A stretch of DNA of 64,000 nt from CAUZIZ01 sp965218775 (GCA_965218775.1 CBDCLS010000005.1:1178001-1242000); one strand, 5' to 3'; counted from the first letter of the stretch, positions 25,485 to 35,544 are shown. The notes: a model not told the origin generated them from the letters alone. Made by a program: numbers and translations.

Positions 25485-27815
25485 TCAAATAGGGAAGAAG
25501 ACCGGCACGAGCACGACCAGGAGCGCCAACACAACGATGGTCAAAGGTGTTCCGACTCGAACGTAATCGATAGCCCGGTAGCCTCCGGCTCCCATGACCA
25601 GGAGATTGGCTTTGTGACTGAAAGGGGTCATGAACGCCGCCGATGCCGCCAGACTCACGGCCATCATGGCGGTGTGGGGACTCACACCCAGCTGGACCGC
25701 TGCCTCGAGTGCGACCGGGGCCAGCAGGACCACGGCTGGAGCCCCGTCCAGACATTGGCTCAAGAGGCTCGCTAAGATAACGAGAGAAGCCAGTATAGCG
25801 TAGCTGCCGAGTGGGCCAGCCACCTCGCTGACGGTGCTGGCCAACAGCGCGGCGGCCCCGGTCCGCTCCATCGCGAATCCGACGGGAAGGACTGCTGCCA
25901 CCAGAAAGATGGCTCGCCACTCGATAGCTCGATAAGCTTCTTCCATGGTGAGCGCACCGAACAGGAGCACCAGGCTGGCTGCTGTGAAGGCACTTACTTG
26001 GATGGGTTGGCTCCCCGAGACGACCAGACCAATCATGAGGAGTAGTCCTGCCAGGGCGAATGGGGCCTTTTTTCCTCGCCGAGGTCGAAGAGCAACCGGG
26101 GAAAGCACCACAAAGTCGGGGTCTGATCCCAGCAACCGAATCCGGTCCCAGGGACCCTGGATCAAGAGCGCATCCCCGAATCGGAAAACCAGATCGGCAA
26201 GGCCAGTGTAGAGGGATTTCCCATCCCTCCAGATAGCCAGGAGTTGGAGACCGTAGCGATCCCGAAACTCCAGCTCCCGAGGCCCTTTACCTACCAGGGA
26301 AGATCGGGGAGCCAGCGCCGCCTCCACCAGACCTACATCTTCCGATTCGAGTTCCGTCTCGCCTACCCGGGAATCCAACTCTATCTCACCGATCTGGACA
26401 AGAGCCTGGATCCGGGACGGATCACAAGCGACCAATAGACCGTCCCCGGCCTGGATCACCTCGTCGGGAGAAACCGCCAGGCGAGTGACTCCACGGCGAA
26501 GGATGGCCCCTACGGTCACGCCAATCAATTCCCCGAGACGACTACTTCCCACCGTGGAGCCGACCAGGGGAGATCCTGCGGGGATCCGAATCACCGAGAG
26601 ATGGTCCTGGATTAAACGCAGCGCTGAAAGACCGACCTCCTTCACCAGGAAGCCAGGCTGGGAGCCGAGCTTCTGCAATTGGGCTCGGGCGCCCAGGGCC
26701 AGTATTCGGTCCCCTGTTCGGAGCGTCTCTGACGCCAGCTCTTCGCGCAGCGTCTCCTCCCCTCGCTCGATCCCGACGACCACCAGACCGAAATGCTCCC
26801 GAAAGCGTGCTTCTCTGAGACTCTTACTCACCAGCTTTGAATCGGCCAGCACTTCTGCTCGGATCCCGGTGACACCCTTGACCGGCCTGGGAAGCTGGCT
26901 GGTCGTGGTTCGGTGAACCTCCACCTCCCGAACCCGCAGCAGGTCCTTCAACTCCGACAGCCGCCCCTCGACCAGAAGCACATCCCCGCCGCTGAGCACC
27001 GTCTCTGCTTTGGGGACCAGATGCTTCACCCCTTGACGTAGGATAGACACGACCTGAATCCCCAGAGCGCTGGAAAGCTTGGCTCGGGCCAGAGTGGAGC
27101 CATCGAGCCCAGAATCGTTTGGGATGCGCACGGAGAACAGCTTTTCTTGGAGCTGATAGACATGGGTAAGATCGGCTGTGTTCGCCTCAATTGGTCCGAC
27201 TTCCCGGCTGGGGAGAAGCCTTCTTCCCAGCGTCACCATGAAGAGTGTTCCGGTTCCCAAAAGGACCAATCCAATGGGTGCAAAGTCGAAAAGCCCGAAG
27301 GGTTCCAGATTCCGCTCCTGGAGTATGGCCGTGGCTACGATGTTGGGTGGGGTTCCCACCATCGTCGTCGTGCCTCCTAGAATCGAACCGAAAGAGAGCG
27401 GCATGAAAAGCCGCGAGGGAGGAATCTGAGAACGGCGGGCAATACTGGCGACGGCCGGCATCAGGACCGCCGTCGCCGCAATGTTGTTCATGAAGGCCGA
27501 GAGGCCACCCGCCACCAACATCAGTGTGATGATGAGGGGGATCTCCCGGCTTCCGACCAAGGCATGCACCTTGCTGCCTACCACATCTGCGATCCCGGTG
27601 TGCAGCAAAGCCGCGCTGACGATAAAGATCGACAGCATGGTTATCACTGCGGGCGAGGCGAAGCCGCTGAAGGCTTCCTCCGGAGCGACGTACCCTGCGA
27701 GAATCAAGACAACCAGACCGAGGAAGGCGGTCAGGTCGACCGGTAGCTTCTCGGTCAAGAAGAGGTAGGCCATTGCCACCAGCAGAACCAGAAGCAGTGC
27801 GATTTCCCAGGTCAA
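25485..27815 (-). CDS. SLC13/DASS-type permease with four RCK_C domains
   Basis: The 776-residue protein has a split membrane part: N-terminal helices (from residue 5, containing ITMLSIFIVSAAL and a GGTTTMVGTPPNIVA motif) and C-terminal helices (ending VLALLVVLVPVFFPI). Between them are four TrkA-C/RCK_C domains, recognised by segments around VRIPNDSGLDG, EVLADSKLVSKSL, IRIPAGSPLVGS and ALAPRSSLVGK. The DASS family transports anions such as di/tricarboxylates or sulfate. Many relatives of this layout carry two RCK_C domains and about 600 residues, so four is a larger version. Malic enzyme is the upstream gene on the same strand, hinting at C4-dicarboxylates. Confidence 0.88.
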   Translation of the reverse strand: MTWEIALLLVLLVAMAYLFLTEKLPVDLTAFLGLVVLILAGYVAPEEAFSGFASPAVITMLSIFIVSAALLHTGIADVVGSKVHALVGSREIPLIITLMLVAGGLSAFMNNIAATAVLMPAVASIARRSQIPPSRLFMPLSFGSILGGTTTMVGTPPNIVATAILQERNLEPFGLFDFAPIGLVLLGTGTLFMVTLGRRLLPSREVGPIEANTADLTHVYQLQEKLFSVRIPNDSGLDGSTLARAKLSSALGIQVVSILRQGVKHLVPKAETVLSGGDVLLVEGRLSELKDLLRVREVEVHRTTTSQLPRPVKGVTGIRAEVLADSKLVSKSLREARFREHFGLVVVGIERGEETLREELASETLRTGDRILALGARAQLQKLGSQPGFLVKEVGLSALRLIQDHLSVIRIPAGSPLVGSTVGSSRLGELIGVTVGAILRRGVTRLAVSPDEVIQAGDGLLVACDPSRIQALVQIGEIELDSRVGETELESEDVGLVEAALAPRSSLVGKGPRELEFRDRYGLQLLAIWRDGKSLYTGLADLVFRFGDALLIQGPWDRIRLLGSDPDFVVLSPVALRPRRGKKAPFALAGLLLMIGLVVSGSQPIQVSAFTAASLVLLFGALTMEEAYRAIEWRAIFLVAAVLPVGFAMERTGAAALLASTVSEVAGPLGSYAILASLVILASLLSQCLDGAPAVVLLAPVALEAAVQLGVSPHTAMMAVSLAASAAFMTPFSHKANLLVMGAGGYRAIDYVRVGTPLTIVVLALLVVLVPVFFPI

Positions 27816-27859
27816 GCGGAGTTCCCCTTGGGATGAAGATTACAGGCAACGTGTATCAG

Positions 27860-28053
27860 GCACCAAGATACAAGATACAAACAAATCCCAAGCACCAAAT
27901 CACAGAAGACACTCCCGACTGGTGGTTTGATCATATGAAAATCAGCCAAGGGAATTAGGTATTTACTGATATTTCTAGATCATCTCCGCTTTTTCGATTT
28001 GAGATTTGAGATTTGAGATTTGTTTGTATCTTGTAACTTGTATCTTGGTGCTT
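27860..28053. repeat. Inverted repeat pair with 7-bp tandem repeat
   Basis: The left arm (27860-27888, CACCAAGATACAAGATACAA) is complementary to the right arm (28017-28053, TGTATCTTGGTGCTTG), with a short gap. Next to the right arm GATTTGA is repeated about four times (27995-28023). It lies between the malic enzyme stop and the permease start. Confidence 0.75.
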
Positions 28054-28074
28054 GCATCTTATTGCTTCCCCGAA

Positions 28075-29340
28075 TCACCTCGTTCTGGCTTCCAACCTGT
28101 GCGGGTACTCTTGAAGATCGATGTGGCGGCGGGCCACTCCCGACTTAATGGCCGCCTCTGCCACAGCCGGTGCGGCCCGCAGCAGGACTCTAGAATCTAG
28201 AGGTTTGGGAAGGATGTACTCCGGGCCGAAGGAGAGGGAAACATTCCCATAGGCTCTGCTGACGTCATCGGGGACATCCTCTTTTGCCAGGTCCGCCAGA
28301 GCGCGGGTAGCCGCACGCTTCATATCCTCGTTGATCCCGCTAGAATGCACATCCAGGGCGCCTCGAAAGATGAAGGGGAATCCGAGGACATTGTTGACCT
28401 GGTTGGGGTAGTCGGAACGCCCCGTCGCCATGATCAAGTCAGGGCGGGCAGCCTTGGCGTCCTCCCAGGTGATCTCCGGGTCCGGATTCGCCAGCGCGAA
28501 TACAATGGGCTTGTCTGCCATAGATCGAACCATCTCCTTGCCAACCACTCCTGCCTTCGAGAGGCCCAAGAGGACGTCGGCCCCCTCCAGCGCCTGCTGC
28601 AGTGTTCGGGACGGAGTATCGACCGCGAGCTCCTGCTTGAAGGAGTTCATGCCGGATTCCCTGCCCTCGAAGATAACCCCCCCACTATCACACAGAATCA
28701 GGCTTTCTTTGGCGATACCCAGACTCCGGTAGAATCGAGCGCACGCAATCGCGGCCGCTCCGGCACCATTAATCACGACCCTCGTCGACGCGATGTCCCT
28801 GCCCGTTAACTCCAGTGCATTCAGGAGTCCGGCACCTGAAATGATGGCGGTTCCGTGCTGGTCATCGTGGAAGACCGGAATCGAGAGTTCCCTCTTGAGG
28901 GTCTGCTCGATGTAGAAACACTCGGGCGCCTTGATGTCCTCCAGGTTGATACCCCCGAAGGTGGGCTCCAACAGCTTACAGACCCGTATCACGTCGTCTG
29001 GATCCTGGGAATCGATTTCCAAATCGAAGACATCGATGTCGGCAAAACGCTTGAAGAGGACCGCCTTTCCCTCCATCACTGGCTTGCCGGCCAGGGCACC
29101 TATATTACCAAGCCCCAGAACCGCCGTCCCGTTCGTCACCACGGCCACCAGGTTCCCCCGGGCGGTATATTCGAGCGCCGCCTCTGGACTCCTCTGGATG
29201 GCCTTACAGGGCTCGGCCACACCCGGTGTATAGGCTAGAGACAAGTCCCCTTGCGTCCTGAACGGCTTTGTGGGCACGACCTCGATCTTTCCCTTCCGTC
29301 CCTTTCGGTGGTACTCGAGTGCGTCTTCCATGATGCTCAT
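28075..29340 (-). CDS. Malic enzyme (NAD(P)-dependent, malate to pyruvate + CO2)
   Basis: The 421 residues form a complete short bacterial malic enzyme without the C-terminal phosphotransacetylase-like domain of MaeB. Features: catalytic Tyr in LAYTPGVAEPCKAI, metal-binding segment INLEDIKAPECF with FHDDQHGTAII, and the NAD(P) fold VVINGAGAAAIACARF. It links the TCA cycle to pyruvate. Upstream lies the CorC-like gene, and downstream the DASS permease, on the same strand. Confidence 0.93.
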   Translation of the reverse strand: MSIMEDALEYHRKGRKGKIEVVPTKPFRTQGDLSLAYTPGVAEPCKAIQRSPEAALEYTARGNLVAVVTNGTAVLGLGNIGALAGKPVMEGKAVLFKRFADIDVFDLEIDSQDPDDVIRVCKLLEPTFGGINLEDIKAPECFYIEQTLKRELSIPVFHDDQHGTAIISGAGLLNALELTGRDIASTRVVINGAGAAAIACARFYRSLGIAKESLILCDSGGVIFEGRESGMNSFKQELAVDTPSRTLQQALEGADVLLGLSKAGVVGKEMVRSMADKPIVFALANPDPEITWEDAKAARPDLIMATGRSDYPNQVNNVLGFPFIFRGALDVHSSGINEDMKRAATRALADLAKEDVPDDVSRAYGNVSLSFGPEYILPKPLDSRVLLRAAPAVAEAAIKSGVARRHIDLQEYPHRLEARTR

Positions 29341-29398
29341 ACCCCTAAGATGACGGCGTCTAGGCGTCCTGTCCGGAAAGCGAAAATCGATTCTTCAG

Positions 29399-30640
29399 TC
29401 ACGACAGATCCTTACCAGAAGGTTGCATTTTCAGCCTCACTCGTATGGCTCGTCCATCGCGAACCTCCAGGACCTGAGCTACGACTCCCTCAAGTCGGAC
29501 CACCTCCCCACCCTGCAGAAGGCTGCCTTGCTGATCGACCAGAAGCCCGGAGAGAGTGTCTACGTGTTCCCGGTCCAACTCGAGGTGGAGTTCTCGGTTC
29601 AGGCGACTGAGAGAAATCTGTCCCTCTACCAGGTAGGAATCGGGGCCATCAGAAACGATCTCCGAGGTCTCGACATCAAACTCATCCAGTACTGATCCGA
29701 CAATCTGCTCCAGCACGTTCTCGAGCGTAATCATTCCAACCGTCGTACCGTGCTCGTCCACCACTAGAGCCATGTGTTGTCCCTTGGTCTGCATTTCCCG
29801 CAGGAGCCCGCTCAAGGGCATGGTTTCGGGCACGAAGGTCAAAGGCTTGGCGACTGCTTTGAGATCCAAATCTCCTTGGAGGGGAATGCCGATCAGATCC
29901 TTGATGTGGATCAGACCGATCACGCTGTCTAGAGAGCCCTGACAAAGGGGGTATCGAGTGTGCTGGGTTGCCCTGGCCAGCACCAAACACTCTTCAAGCG
30001 AGCGTTTGATATCGAAGAATACCACATCCGGCCGGGGCAGCATGACCTGCCGACAGGACAACTGATCGAAATGGAATACGGCGTCCAGAAGACGAAGCTC
30101 GGTAGCTGTGAGTTCCCCAGATCGAGCACCCAGTCGAATCATGGACATGATCTCGGCTTCCGTAGCGGTGGCAGCTGGACTTCCCTCGGTCATTGAGTCG
30201 GTGAGCTTCTGGATCACCCAAATGAAAGGATAGAAGACTCTCTGCAATCCGGCGAGTGGCAAGACGATCAAAGGCCAGAGTCGACGCCAGTGGGTCACGC
30301 CGTAGGTCTTCGGAAAGATTTCTGACAGCAGCAGAATGGCCAGCGTGAGTGCGGCCGAAAAAGCGGGTACCCAAACCACTCCCAAAGCGGCGCTGGCATA
30401 CATGCCGGAGAAGGCTGCGCCTCCGGTGTTGGCAACTGTATTGAGGATGAGGATGGCCGACGTCGGCACCGCGATTTCCCGTTTCATCGAGAGAAAGCGT
30501 TCCGCCTGTGAACGCCGCTTCTTGGAGGAGCGCACCGCCTCCAACGAGGCTGCTCGCGTAGAGTACAGCGTAGCCTCAAAAAGGGAACACATGGCCGAAA
30601 TGGATAGGGTTAAAACTACGACGATGATGAGACCCGTCAT
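29399..30640 (-). CDS. CNNM/CorC-HlyC family membrane protein with CBS domains
   Basis: The 413-residue protein has an N-terminal DUF21 (CNNM) membrane domain with about four helices (from IIVVVLTLSISAMCSLFEA). A CBS pair follows (VMLPRPDVVFFDIKRS and LTFVPETMPLSGLLREM with DEHGTTVGMITLEN), then a C-terminal CorC_HlyC domain (YLVEGQISLSRLNREL). Members are linked to magnesium or other divalent cation efflux and tolerance. It ends 58 bp before malic enzyme begins. Confidence 0.9.
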   Translation of the reverse strand: MTGLIIVVVLTLSISAMCSLFEATLYSTRAASLEAVRSSKKRRSQAERFLSMKREIAVPTSAILILNTVANTGGAAFSGMYASAALGVVWVPAFSAALTLAILLLSEIFPKTYGVTHWRRLWPLIVLPLAGLQRVFYPFIWVIQKLTDSMTEGSPAATATEAEIMSMIRLGARSGELTATELRLLDAVFHFDQLSCRQVMLPRPDVVFFDIKRSLEECLVLARATQHTRYPLCQGSLDSVIGLIHIKDLIGIPLQGDLDLKAVAKPLTFVPETMPLSGLLREMQTKGQHMALVVDEHGTTVGMITLENVLEQIVGSVLDEFDVETSEIVSDGPDSYLVEGQISLSRLNRELHLELDREHVDTLSGLLVDQQGSLLQGGEVVRLEGVVAQVLEVRDGRAIRVRLKMQPSGKDLS

Positions 30641-30784
30641 CTAAATCTCCTTGCACCTATCGTACCCGAAACCCTGGGGCGATTTCTCGGAGGGACGCTG
30701 GGAAGGTACATCTACCTCAGGGCGAAATCGGGACAGTTCGTGAGTCTTCTAGAGGTGGAGATGGTCAGGCACAGAGCCCGGAAA

Positions 30785-30940
30785 CGGCGAGGCAGTGCCA
30801 GCGCCGTTCTGACAAGGCTTGCGACCGAGGCCTCCGCAGTCGTACTTGTACAGTACGTCGAGGAGGCAGACCGAGCGTAACGCAGTCAGGGCGGATGATG
30901 GCGTTGCCGCAGCAGAAAATTTATGAATAATGCGGGCTAG
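30785..30940. repeat. 180-bp palindromic element family M1, copy b (decayed)
   Basis: The core GACAAGGCTTGCGACCGAGG ... GTACTTGTACAGTACGTCG ... CAGGGCGGATGATG matches the family. The left end and parts of the right end (AATAATGCGGGCTAG) are degraded. It lies between the CorC-like and mmsA starts. Confidence 0.8.
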
Positions 30941-31031
30941 GATACTCTAGGATACATAGAATGAGCAGGAACCAGCCAGGGCAAGAATCCGGGACTGAAA
31001 GAAGCGTCGAGGAAAATGGAGGCTTTGTTTG

Positions 31032-32501
31032 ATGGGTACTTCCAGACAGATCTTGAACTTCATTGATGGCAACTGGCAGAAGCCATCAGTCGCGGCGGCG
31101 CTAAGCGTAACCAATCCGGCGACCACCGAGGAAATTGCCAAGGTCCCCCTCTCAGAAGCTGCCGAGGTGGGACAAGCGGCGGATAGCGCCGCGAAGGCCT
31201 TTCGGGACTGGCGCCGCACACCGCCAACCGAACGAGTCCAATACCTCTTCAGACTCAAGCAACTGCTGGAGCAGAATTTTGATGACGTGGCCCGGACCGT
31301 CACTCAGGAGTGCGGTAAAACGCTCCAGGAGGCCCGGGGTGAACTGCAGCGCGGGATTGAGAATGTCGAGGTTGCCTGTGGAATTCCCTCGCTGCTTCAA
31401 GGGTACAACAGTGAGGATATCGCCTCGGGCATTGACGAAACCATGATCCGCCAACCGGTTGGTGTGGTGGCCGCTATCACACCCTTTAACTTTCCGGCAA
31501 TGATTCCCCTCTGGTTCACCCCCTACGCGATCGCCTGTGGAAACTGCATCATTCTCAAACCCAGCGAAAAAGTCCCACTCACCCTGCAGAAGATCCTGGA
31601 GCTGGTTGAGCAAACGGGTCTCCCCAAGGGAGTCATCCAACTTGTCAACGGCTCCAAGGAGACGGTGGATGCGATTCTCGACCATCCCCTGATCCAGGCC
31701 ATTAGTTTCGTGGGCTCGACCCAGGTAGCCAGGTATGTCTACGGTCGAGCGGCAACCCAGGGAAAACGAGTTCAGTGCCAGGGGGGAGCCAAGAACCCTC
31801 TGATCGTTCTCCCCGATGCGGATATGGAAGCGACTTCCCAGATCGTCGGGGAATCCGCTTTCGGATGCGCCGGTCAGCGTTGCCTGGCCGGCTCGATCGT
31901 AGCAACCGTCGGAGCGGCTCACCAACCCTTCGAGGAAGCGATCTCAGAAGTCGCACGTTCCAGGAGGTTAGGATTCGGTCTGGATGAAGGCGTCGAGATG
32001 GGCCCCGTCATCTCGCCTGAAAGCAAGGAGCGGATCGAGACCTTGATCGGGGAAGGGACAGACGGTGGAGCGAGTCTGACGGTCGATGGACGTCATCCAG
32101 AAGTGCCGGGATACGAGGCAGGCTATTTCGTGGGACCGACGATCCTCAGTGACATCCAACCCGAAAGCAGCCTGACTTCGACCGAGATTTTCGGACCGGT
32201 GCTGAGTCTGCTGCGCTTTGCACACGTCGACGATGCCATCGGATTCGTCAACGGCGGAAGATACGGCAATATGGCTTGTCTCTTCACCGGAAGTGGGGCA
32301 GCCGCTAGAAAATTTCGTTATGAAGTGGAGGCGGGCAATATTGGGATCAATATCGGAGTCGCCGCCCCGGTGGCATCTTTTCCCTTCAGCGGCTGGAAGG
32401 ACAGCTTTTTCGGTGACCTGCACGGACAGGGCCGAGACGCAGTCGACTTCTATACCCTGAAGAAGGTCGTAGTAGAACGCTGGCCGTCGGAATCCCAGTA
32501 G
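31032..32501 (+). CDS. mmsA: CoA-acylating methylmalonate-semialdehyde dehydrogenase
   Basis: The ATG at 31032 directly follows an in-frame TTG and gives 489 residues, normal for MmsA. Aldehyde-dehydrogenase features: ITPFNFPAMIPLWF, ILKPSEKVPLTLQ, SFVGSTQVARYVY, and the catalytic Cys in GCAGQRCLAGS, which matches the MMSDH subgroup rather than general ALDHs. It converts methylmalonate semialdehyde (valine, inositol or thymine catabolism) to propionyl-CoA. No other valine or inositol genes are adjacent. Confidence 0.93.
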   Translation: MGTSRQILNFIDGNWQKPSVAAALSVTNPATTEEIAKVPLSEAAEVGQAADSAAKAFRDWRRTPPTERVQYLFRLKQLLEQNFDDVARTVTQECGKTLQEARGELQRGIENVEVACGIPSLLQGYNSEDIASGIDETMIRQPVGVVAAITPFNFPAMIPLWFTPYAIACGNCIILKPSEKVPLTLQKILELVEQTGLPKGVIQLVNGSKETVDAILDHPLIQAISFVGSTQVARYVYGRAATQGKRVQCQGGAKNPLIVLPDADMEATSQIVGESAFGCAGQRCLAGSIVATVGAAHQPFEEAISEVARSRRLGFGLDEGVEMGPVISPESKERIETLIGEGTDGGASLTVDGRHPEVPGYEAGYFVGPTILSDIQPESSLTSTEIFGPVLSLLRFAHVDDAIGFVNGGRYGNMACLFTGSGAAARKFRYEVEAGNIGINIGVAAPVASFPFSGWKDSFFGDLHGQGRDAVDFYTLKKVVVERWPSESQ

Positions 32502-32731
32502 AATGTGGGCGAGCTTCGATCAGGAAGGCTCTCGCCAGGAATGGGTACTGGAGCCGCTGTTAGGACGCACACGGTAGGCGGAATCGGGGCAGATCGGAAG
32601 ACCAGGACTGGCCACCACAATCTCGCTTCCCATTTGGTTAATTGGAAGGAAGAGTTGTACACTGTGACGAATCCCGTGAAGCACCGTCTTTGGAGGTGAC
32701 CGAATGCCCGAAGGCGACTGATTCAGGACGT

Positions 32732-32819
32732 GCCGGAGTGGTGGAATTGGCAGACGCGCTGCGTTCAGGGCGCAGTGGGACATAGTCCCGTGGGAGTTCG
32801 AGTCTCCCCTCCGGCACCA
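32732..32819 (+). tRNA. tRNA-Leu (anticodon CAG)
   Basis: Type II tRNA of 88 bases with an encoded CCA. The acceptor arms GCCGGAG and CTCCGGC pair, the D-arm contains TGGCAGACGCG, and the anticodon stem-loop is CTGCGTTCAGGGCGCAG. A long variable arm (TGGGACATAGTCCCG) and the T-arm GGGAGTTCGAGTCTCCC are present. Decayed gene fragments start just downstream. Confidence 0.97.
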
Positions 32820-33658
32820 GATTTCAGCCTTAGGCCCCTAATTCCCCTTGGTGCGGCAGCATTCGTGTGGAGATCCAGGACGCCCACGGCAATCCGCTTC
32901 CCGGTTTCGCTCTCGAGGAATCGCCGCTGATCTGGGGGACGAGATCGAGTACACGGTGCGGTGGGAGCGGAGTCACGCCAAGGCGACGTCGGACAAGCCC
33001 CTGGCCCGGATTGCAGGGAAGCCGGTCCGCCTGCGCTTCGTGATGAAGGATGGGGATCTCTGCTCGCTGAGGCTCAGGTAGGAGCAGAGTCGCCAACGAG
33101 TGCGGTCGCTCTTGCTCCTGTCGCAGTAGGGAAACTACCTTCTCAATACGAGAGAAAGTGCGCAGGCAGACAAGCACGCTGCAAACACCGTACCAGCCCA
33201 TAAGACCCATCTAGGAATAGACCCTGCACGTCCGCTTCAAGGCAGAGTTCCATGACAGTGATAAGCCACTTCTCTTCAAGGATTCTGGAGGATCTGAGAC
33301 TCCAGTGAAGTCATTTGGCGTGCTGGCAGAAGATACGGAAAGATTCAATGCAGACACCAGGAAGACAAGGAAGACACCAGGACCTTGAAAAAAGACGAGA
33401 AACTGCTAATATTGGGCCTCCCTCGGAAGGGGATTCTGGAAGATCATTGGGCCTTTCATGAGGCTGATTCAAGCAAGACTGAAGTTGTCGCCAATGCTCT
33501 GCCGACAAGAGTAGGCATTTCTTGGCTCCCTGCGCTTCGGCAAACTTGGCGCCCTTCGAATGTCGTTTGCCGACCGGCGGAGGTTTGGTTCGCCTTACTG
33601 CTGCCCTTGATCATCAGGACACCCCCAAGGTCAATTTAACTGCGACCCGGAGGATGCC
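32820..33658. other. Decayed region downstream of tRNA-Leu
   Basis: Apart from the glycosidase-like fragment at 32867-33081 no intact gene is recognised. From 33085 to 33658 I see only short frames without family features. Confidence 0.5.
32867..33081 (+). pseudogene. C-terminal remnant of a glycosidase-like protein, frameshifted
   Basis: Two adjacent frames encode VEIQDAHGNPLPGF...PLIWG and then GDEIEYTVRWER...GKPVRLRFVMKDGDLCSLRL. This is the C-terminal pattern seen in exported glycosyl-hydrolase-family-32-like proteins of Acidobacteriota, Planctomycetes and Verrucomicrobia. The break is at a run of five G's near 32933-32937; one more G would restore the frame. The rest of the gene is missing, so this is a fragment. 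Confidence 0.6.
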
Positions 33659-34114
33659 ATGAAGGACAGGGTTCCACTGATCGCCATAATGCTCTCAGCC
33701 TTCCTCTTTGGGGGCGGAGCACTCGCCCAGCAGTGTCCTTCCGCCTCCTTTCCAGTCGCAAATAGTAGGACCTTGCGCCAGCGAGAGCGTTTTTTTCCCT
33801 TGCGCCGGGGGGAACTTGTACCTTTCAGCGATTGGCACCAGCTTCTCAGCTCCTGCTGCTGCTGGCGGCGTCGCAGCCTTGCTCGAAGCGAATCGCGACC
33901 TCAGTCCGAAGCAGCTTCAGGGACTCCTGGCCAAGACCACGGTTGACCTGGGCGAGCCAGGCAAGGATCCTCTATATTCGGTGCTGGTCTTTTGAACGCC
34001 AGCAATGCCGTCGCGGCGCTGGCGGATGACGATGACGATGACGACGATGATGGTGACGACGACGACGATGATGATGGTGACGACGACGATGATGATGACG
34101 ACGATGACCGCTAG
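33659..34114 (+). pseudogene. Subtilase (S8 peptidase) remnant with poly-Asp tail
   Basis: It begins with an intact start and signal peptide (LIAIMLSAFLFGGGALAQ). The frame then shifts to one encoding the catalytic-serine region GTSFSAPAAAGGVAALLEAN and LSPKQLQGLLAKTTVDLGEPG. It shifts back for LNASNAVAAL followed by about 27 Asp/Gly codons (34025-34108), R and stop. The Asp and His catalytic regions are missing, so there is an internal deletion plus two frameshifts. The acidic tail is built of gat/gac/ggt codons. Confidence 0.75.
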
Positions 34115-34740
34115 GAACCGACACCTGTCACCCAAAGAGTCCCGGACTCAATCTGAACAACCCGGAACGCGGCTTCTCTGAACACTCCTTTCGTCGTGCC
34201 GTTGTAGCCGCTGAAACGCAATGGCACGACAAGGGTGATCCCTCCCACTCAAATCCGAAATCTCCTCATTGACAAAGGCGCCAAATTTCTGCCACTTGGC
34301 GTTAATTCCTTGACGGTATTGTCCATTACCGGCTAGGCTAGTTGGTCCGTATAGTGGCCGCCTTAAATAGGCGAGACCGCTGCACGCTGCGACTCGGGCC
34401 CGATTCGGAGACCGAGTCCGGGGGATGTCTTCAGGATTGGCATCCAAAATGCACTGTTTGGTGCAAGTGCCAATGATTCGGACTTGAAGCGGATCTGCGG
34501 TTTGAGAGGGGGAGGAGATTTGTCTCCGTCGATTCGTCTACGGACACGCGGTCAACATAATCCTGCGCGCGGGAGGCGGGGAGCTCGAGACCGTACTGCT
34601 TCGAGTGCTCCTCGATTCGGCGCCGACCCAGCCCGGGGTCATTTTTCGGCTCCCGACAAGCTACACTTCATAGATTTTCAACCACAAAACCAAGAGTACC
34701 CCAGACAGTGCGTATCTCGGGGCGAGATGAGGGCGCTGTG
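34115..34740. other. Intergenic region before interrupted kinase gene
   Basis: About 620 bp without a recognisable gene. A minus-strand frame of 99 codons (34148-34447) has no family features. The last bases carry the GAGGG ribosome-binding site of the kinase gene. Confidence 0.45.
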
Positions 34741-35544
34741 ATGAGAGGGCAGCTTCAACACCACAAGCTGCAATTCGCTTCGAAGCTGTCTTTGCATAGC
34801 GTCGCCTTGGTAGTAGGTACAACCGGAATCCTCGTTTACGGGATCAATCGAATCATCGGCGGAGCCAGCCTGAACTGGCTCTTCGTTTCGGGTCTCTTCC
34901 TTTTTATGACTGCCCTGGTGGTCAGGATACCAGTCGCGCAAATGCTCACATCGTGGCTCCAGTCCGCCGATGTCAGGCTCTTCGGGGAGGATGTTCCCAA
35001 CTCGGCCAAACTCTATGTTTGCTCGGTGATCTTCGTCGGTTTCTGCGTTGCCAGCTACAGCCTCTTTCAGGCAATCTTTAACACTCACCTTCAGTGGCTC
35101 TCTCTGGCAGCACTCACTGCCATCGTCGCCAGCTTCCCAGTTAAGATTCCGCTACTGAAGGGTCAGAAACAATCACTGTCAATCAGTATGGGGGATGTCT
35201 GCGTCTTCACGGCGATACTGCTATTCGGTCCCAACATTGCTGTCGCGATCGGACTGATCGAGGCCGGGGTAATCACGGGTCGCGTGAAGGTTCGAGGCTA
35301 TAAGCGTTTTTTCAACCTTGGTCAGCTGGCTGTCGTCTCGTTTGTCGTCGGTCACGTCTTCTATCGGCTGCACGGCACTGCTCCACCTCTGGATCGCGAC
35401 TTGTTCGACGACCCGGCCCGACTGCTGGTCGAGGCGGGCGTCTGCGGCTTGCTTTACTTTGTTCTGAACACGGGCTTGGTAGGAAAGGCAGTCTCTCTCA
35501 GCACCGGTAGACCCTTTTGGGAAGGGAATTATATACGGTTTTAG
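34741..35544 (+). pseudogene. Hybrid histidine kinase, N-terminal membrane part (interrupted by transposon)
   Basis: The ATG at 34741 (GAGGG 8 bases upstream) is preferred over a GTG at 34708. About eight hydrophobic helices form an N-terminal membrane sensor of a type seen in Acidobacteriota signalling proteins. Native sequence stops at position 35523 (RPFWE); the codons after that are the transposon end, with a stop at 35544. The gene continues at 42027: joining the flanks gives R-P-F-W-E-V-W-K-V-N in one frame. Confidence 0.85.

Noticed and set aside
27995..28023. Possible CRISPR-like array
   Set aside because: It is a 7-bp tandem repeat (GATTTGA) without spacers. No CRISPR array is present in the window.
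33917..34135. Minus-strand frame of almost pure Val/Ile looking like a membrane helix
   Set aside because: It is only the complement of the Asp-codon run.
34148..34447. 99-codon minus-strand frame
   Set aside because: No ribosome-binding site or family pattern; it lies in a decayed region.
32796..34740. Second attachment site for an element integrated at tRNA-Leu
   Set aside because: I could not find a repeat of the tRNA 3' end downstream, and there is no integrase gene in the window.
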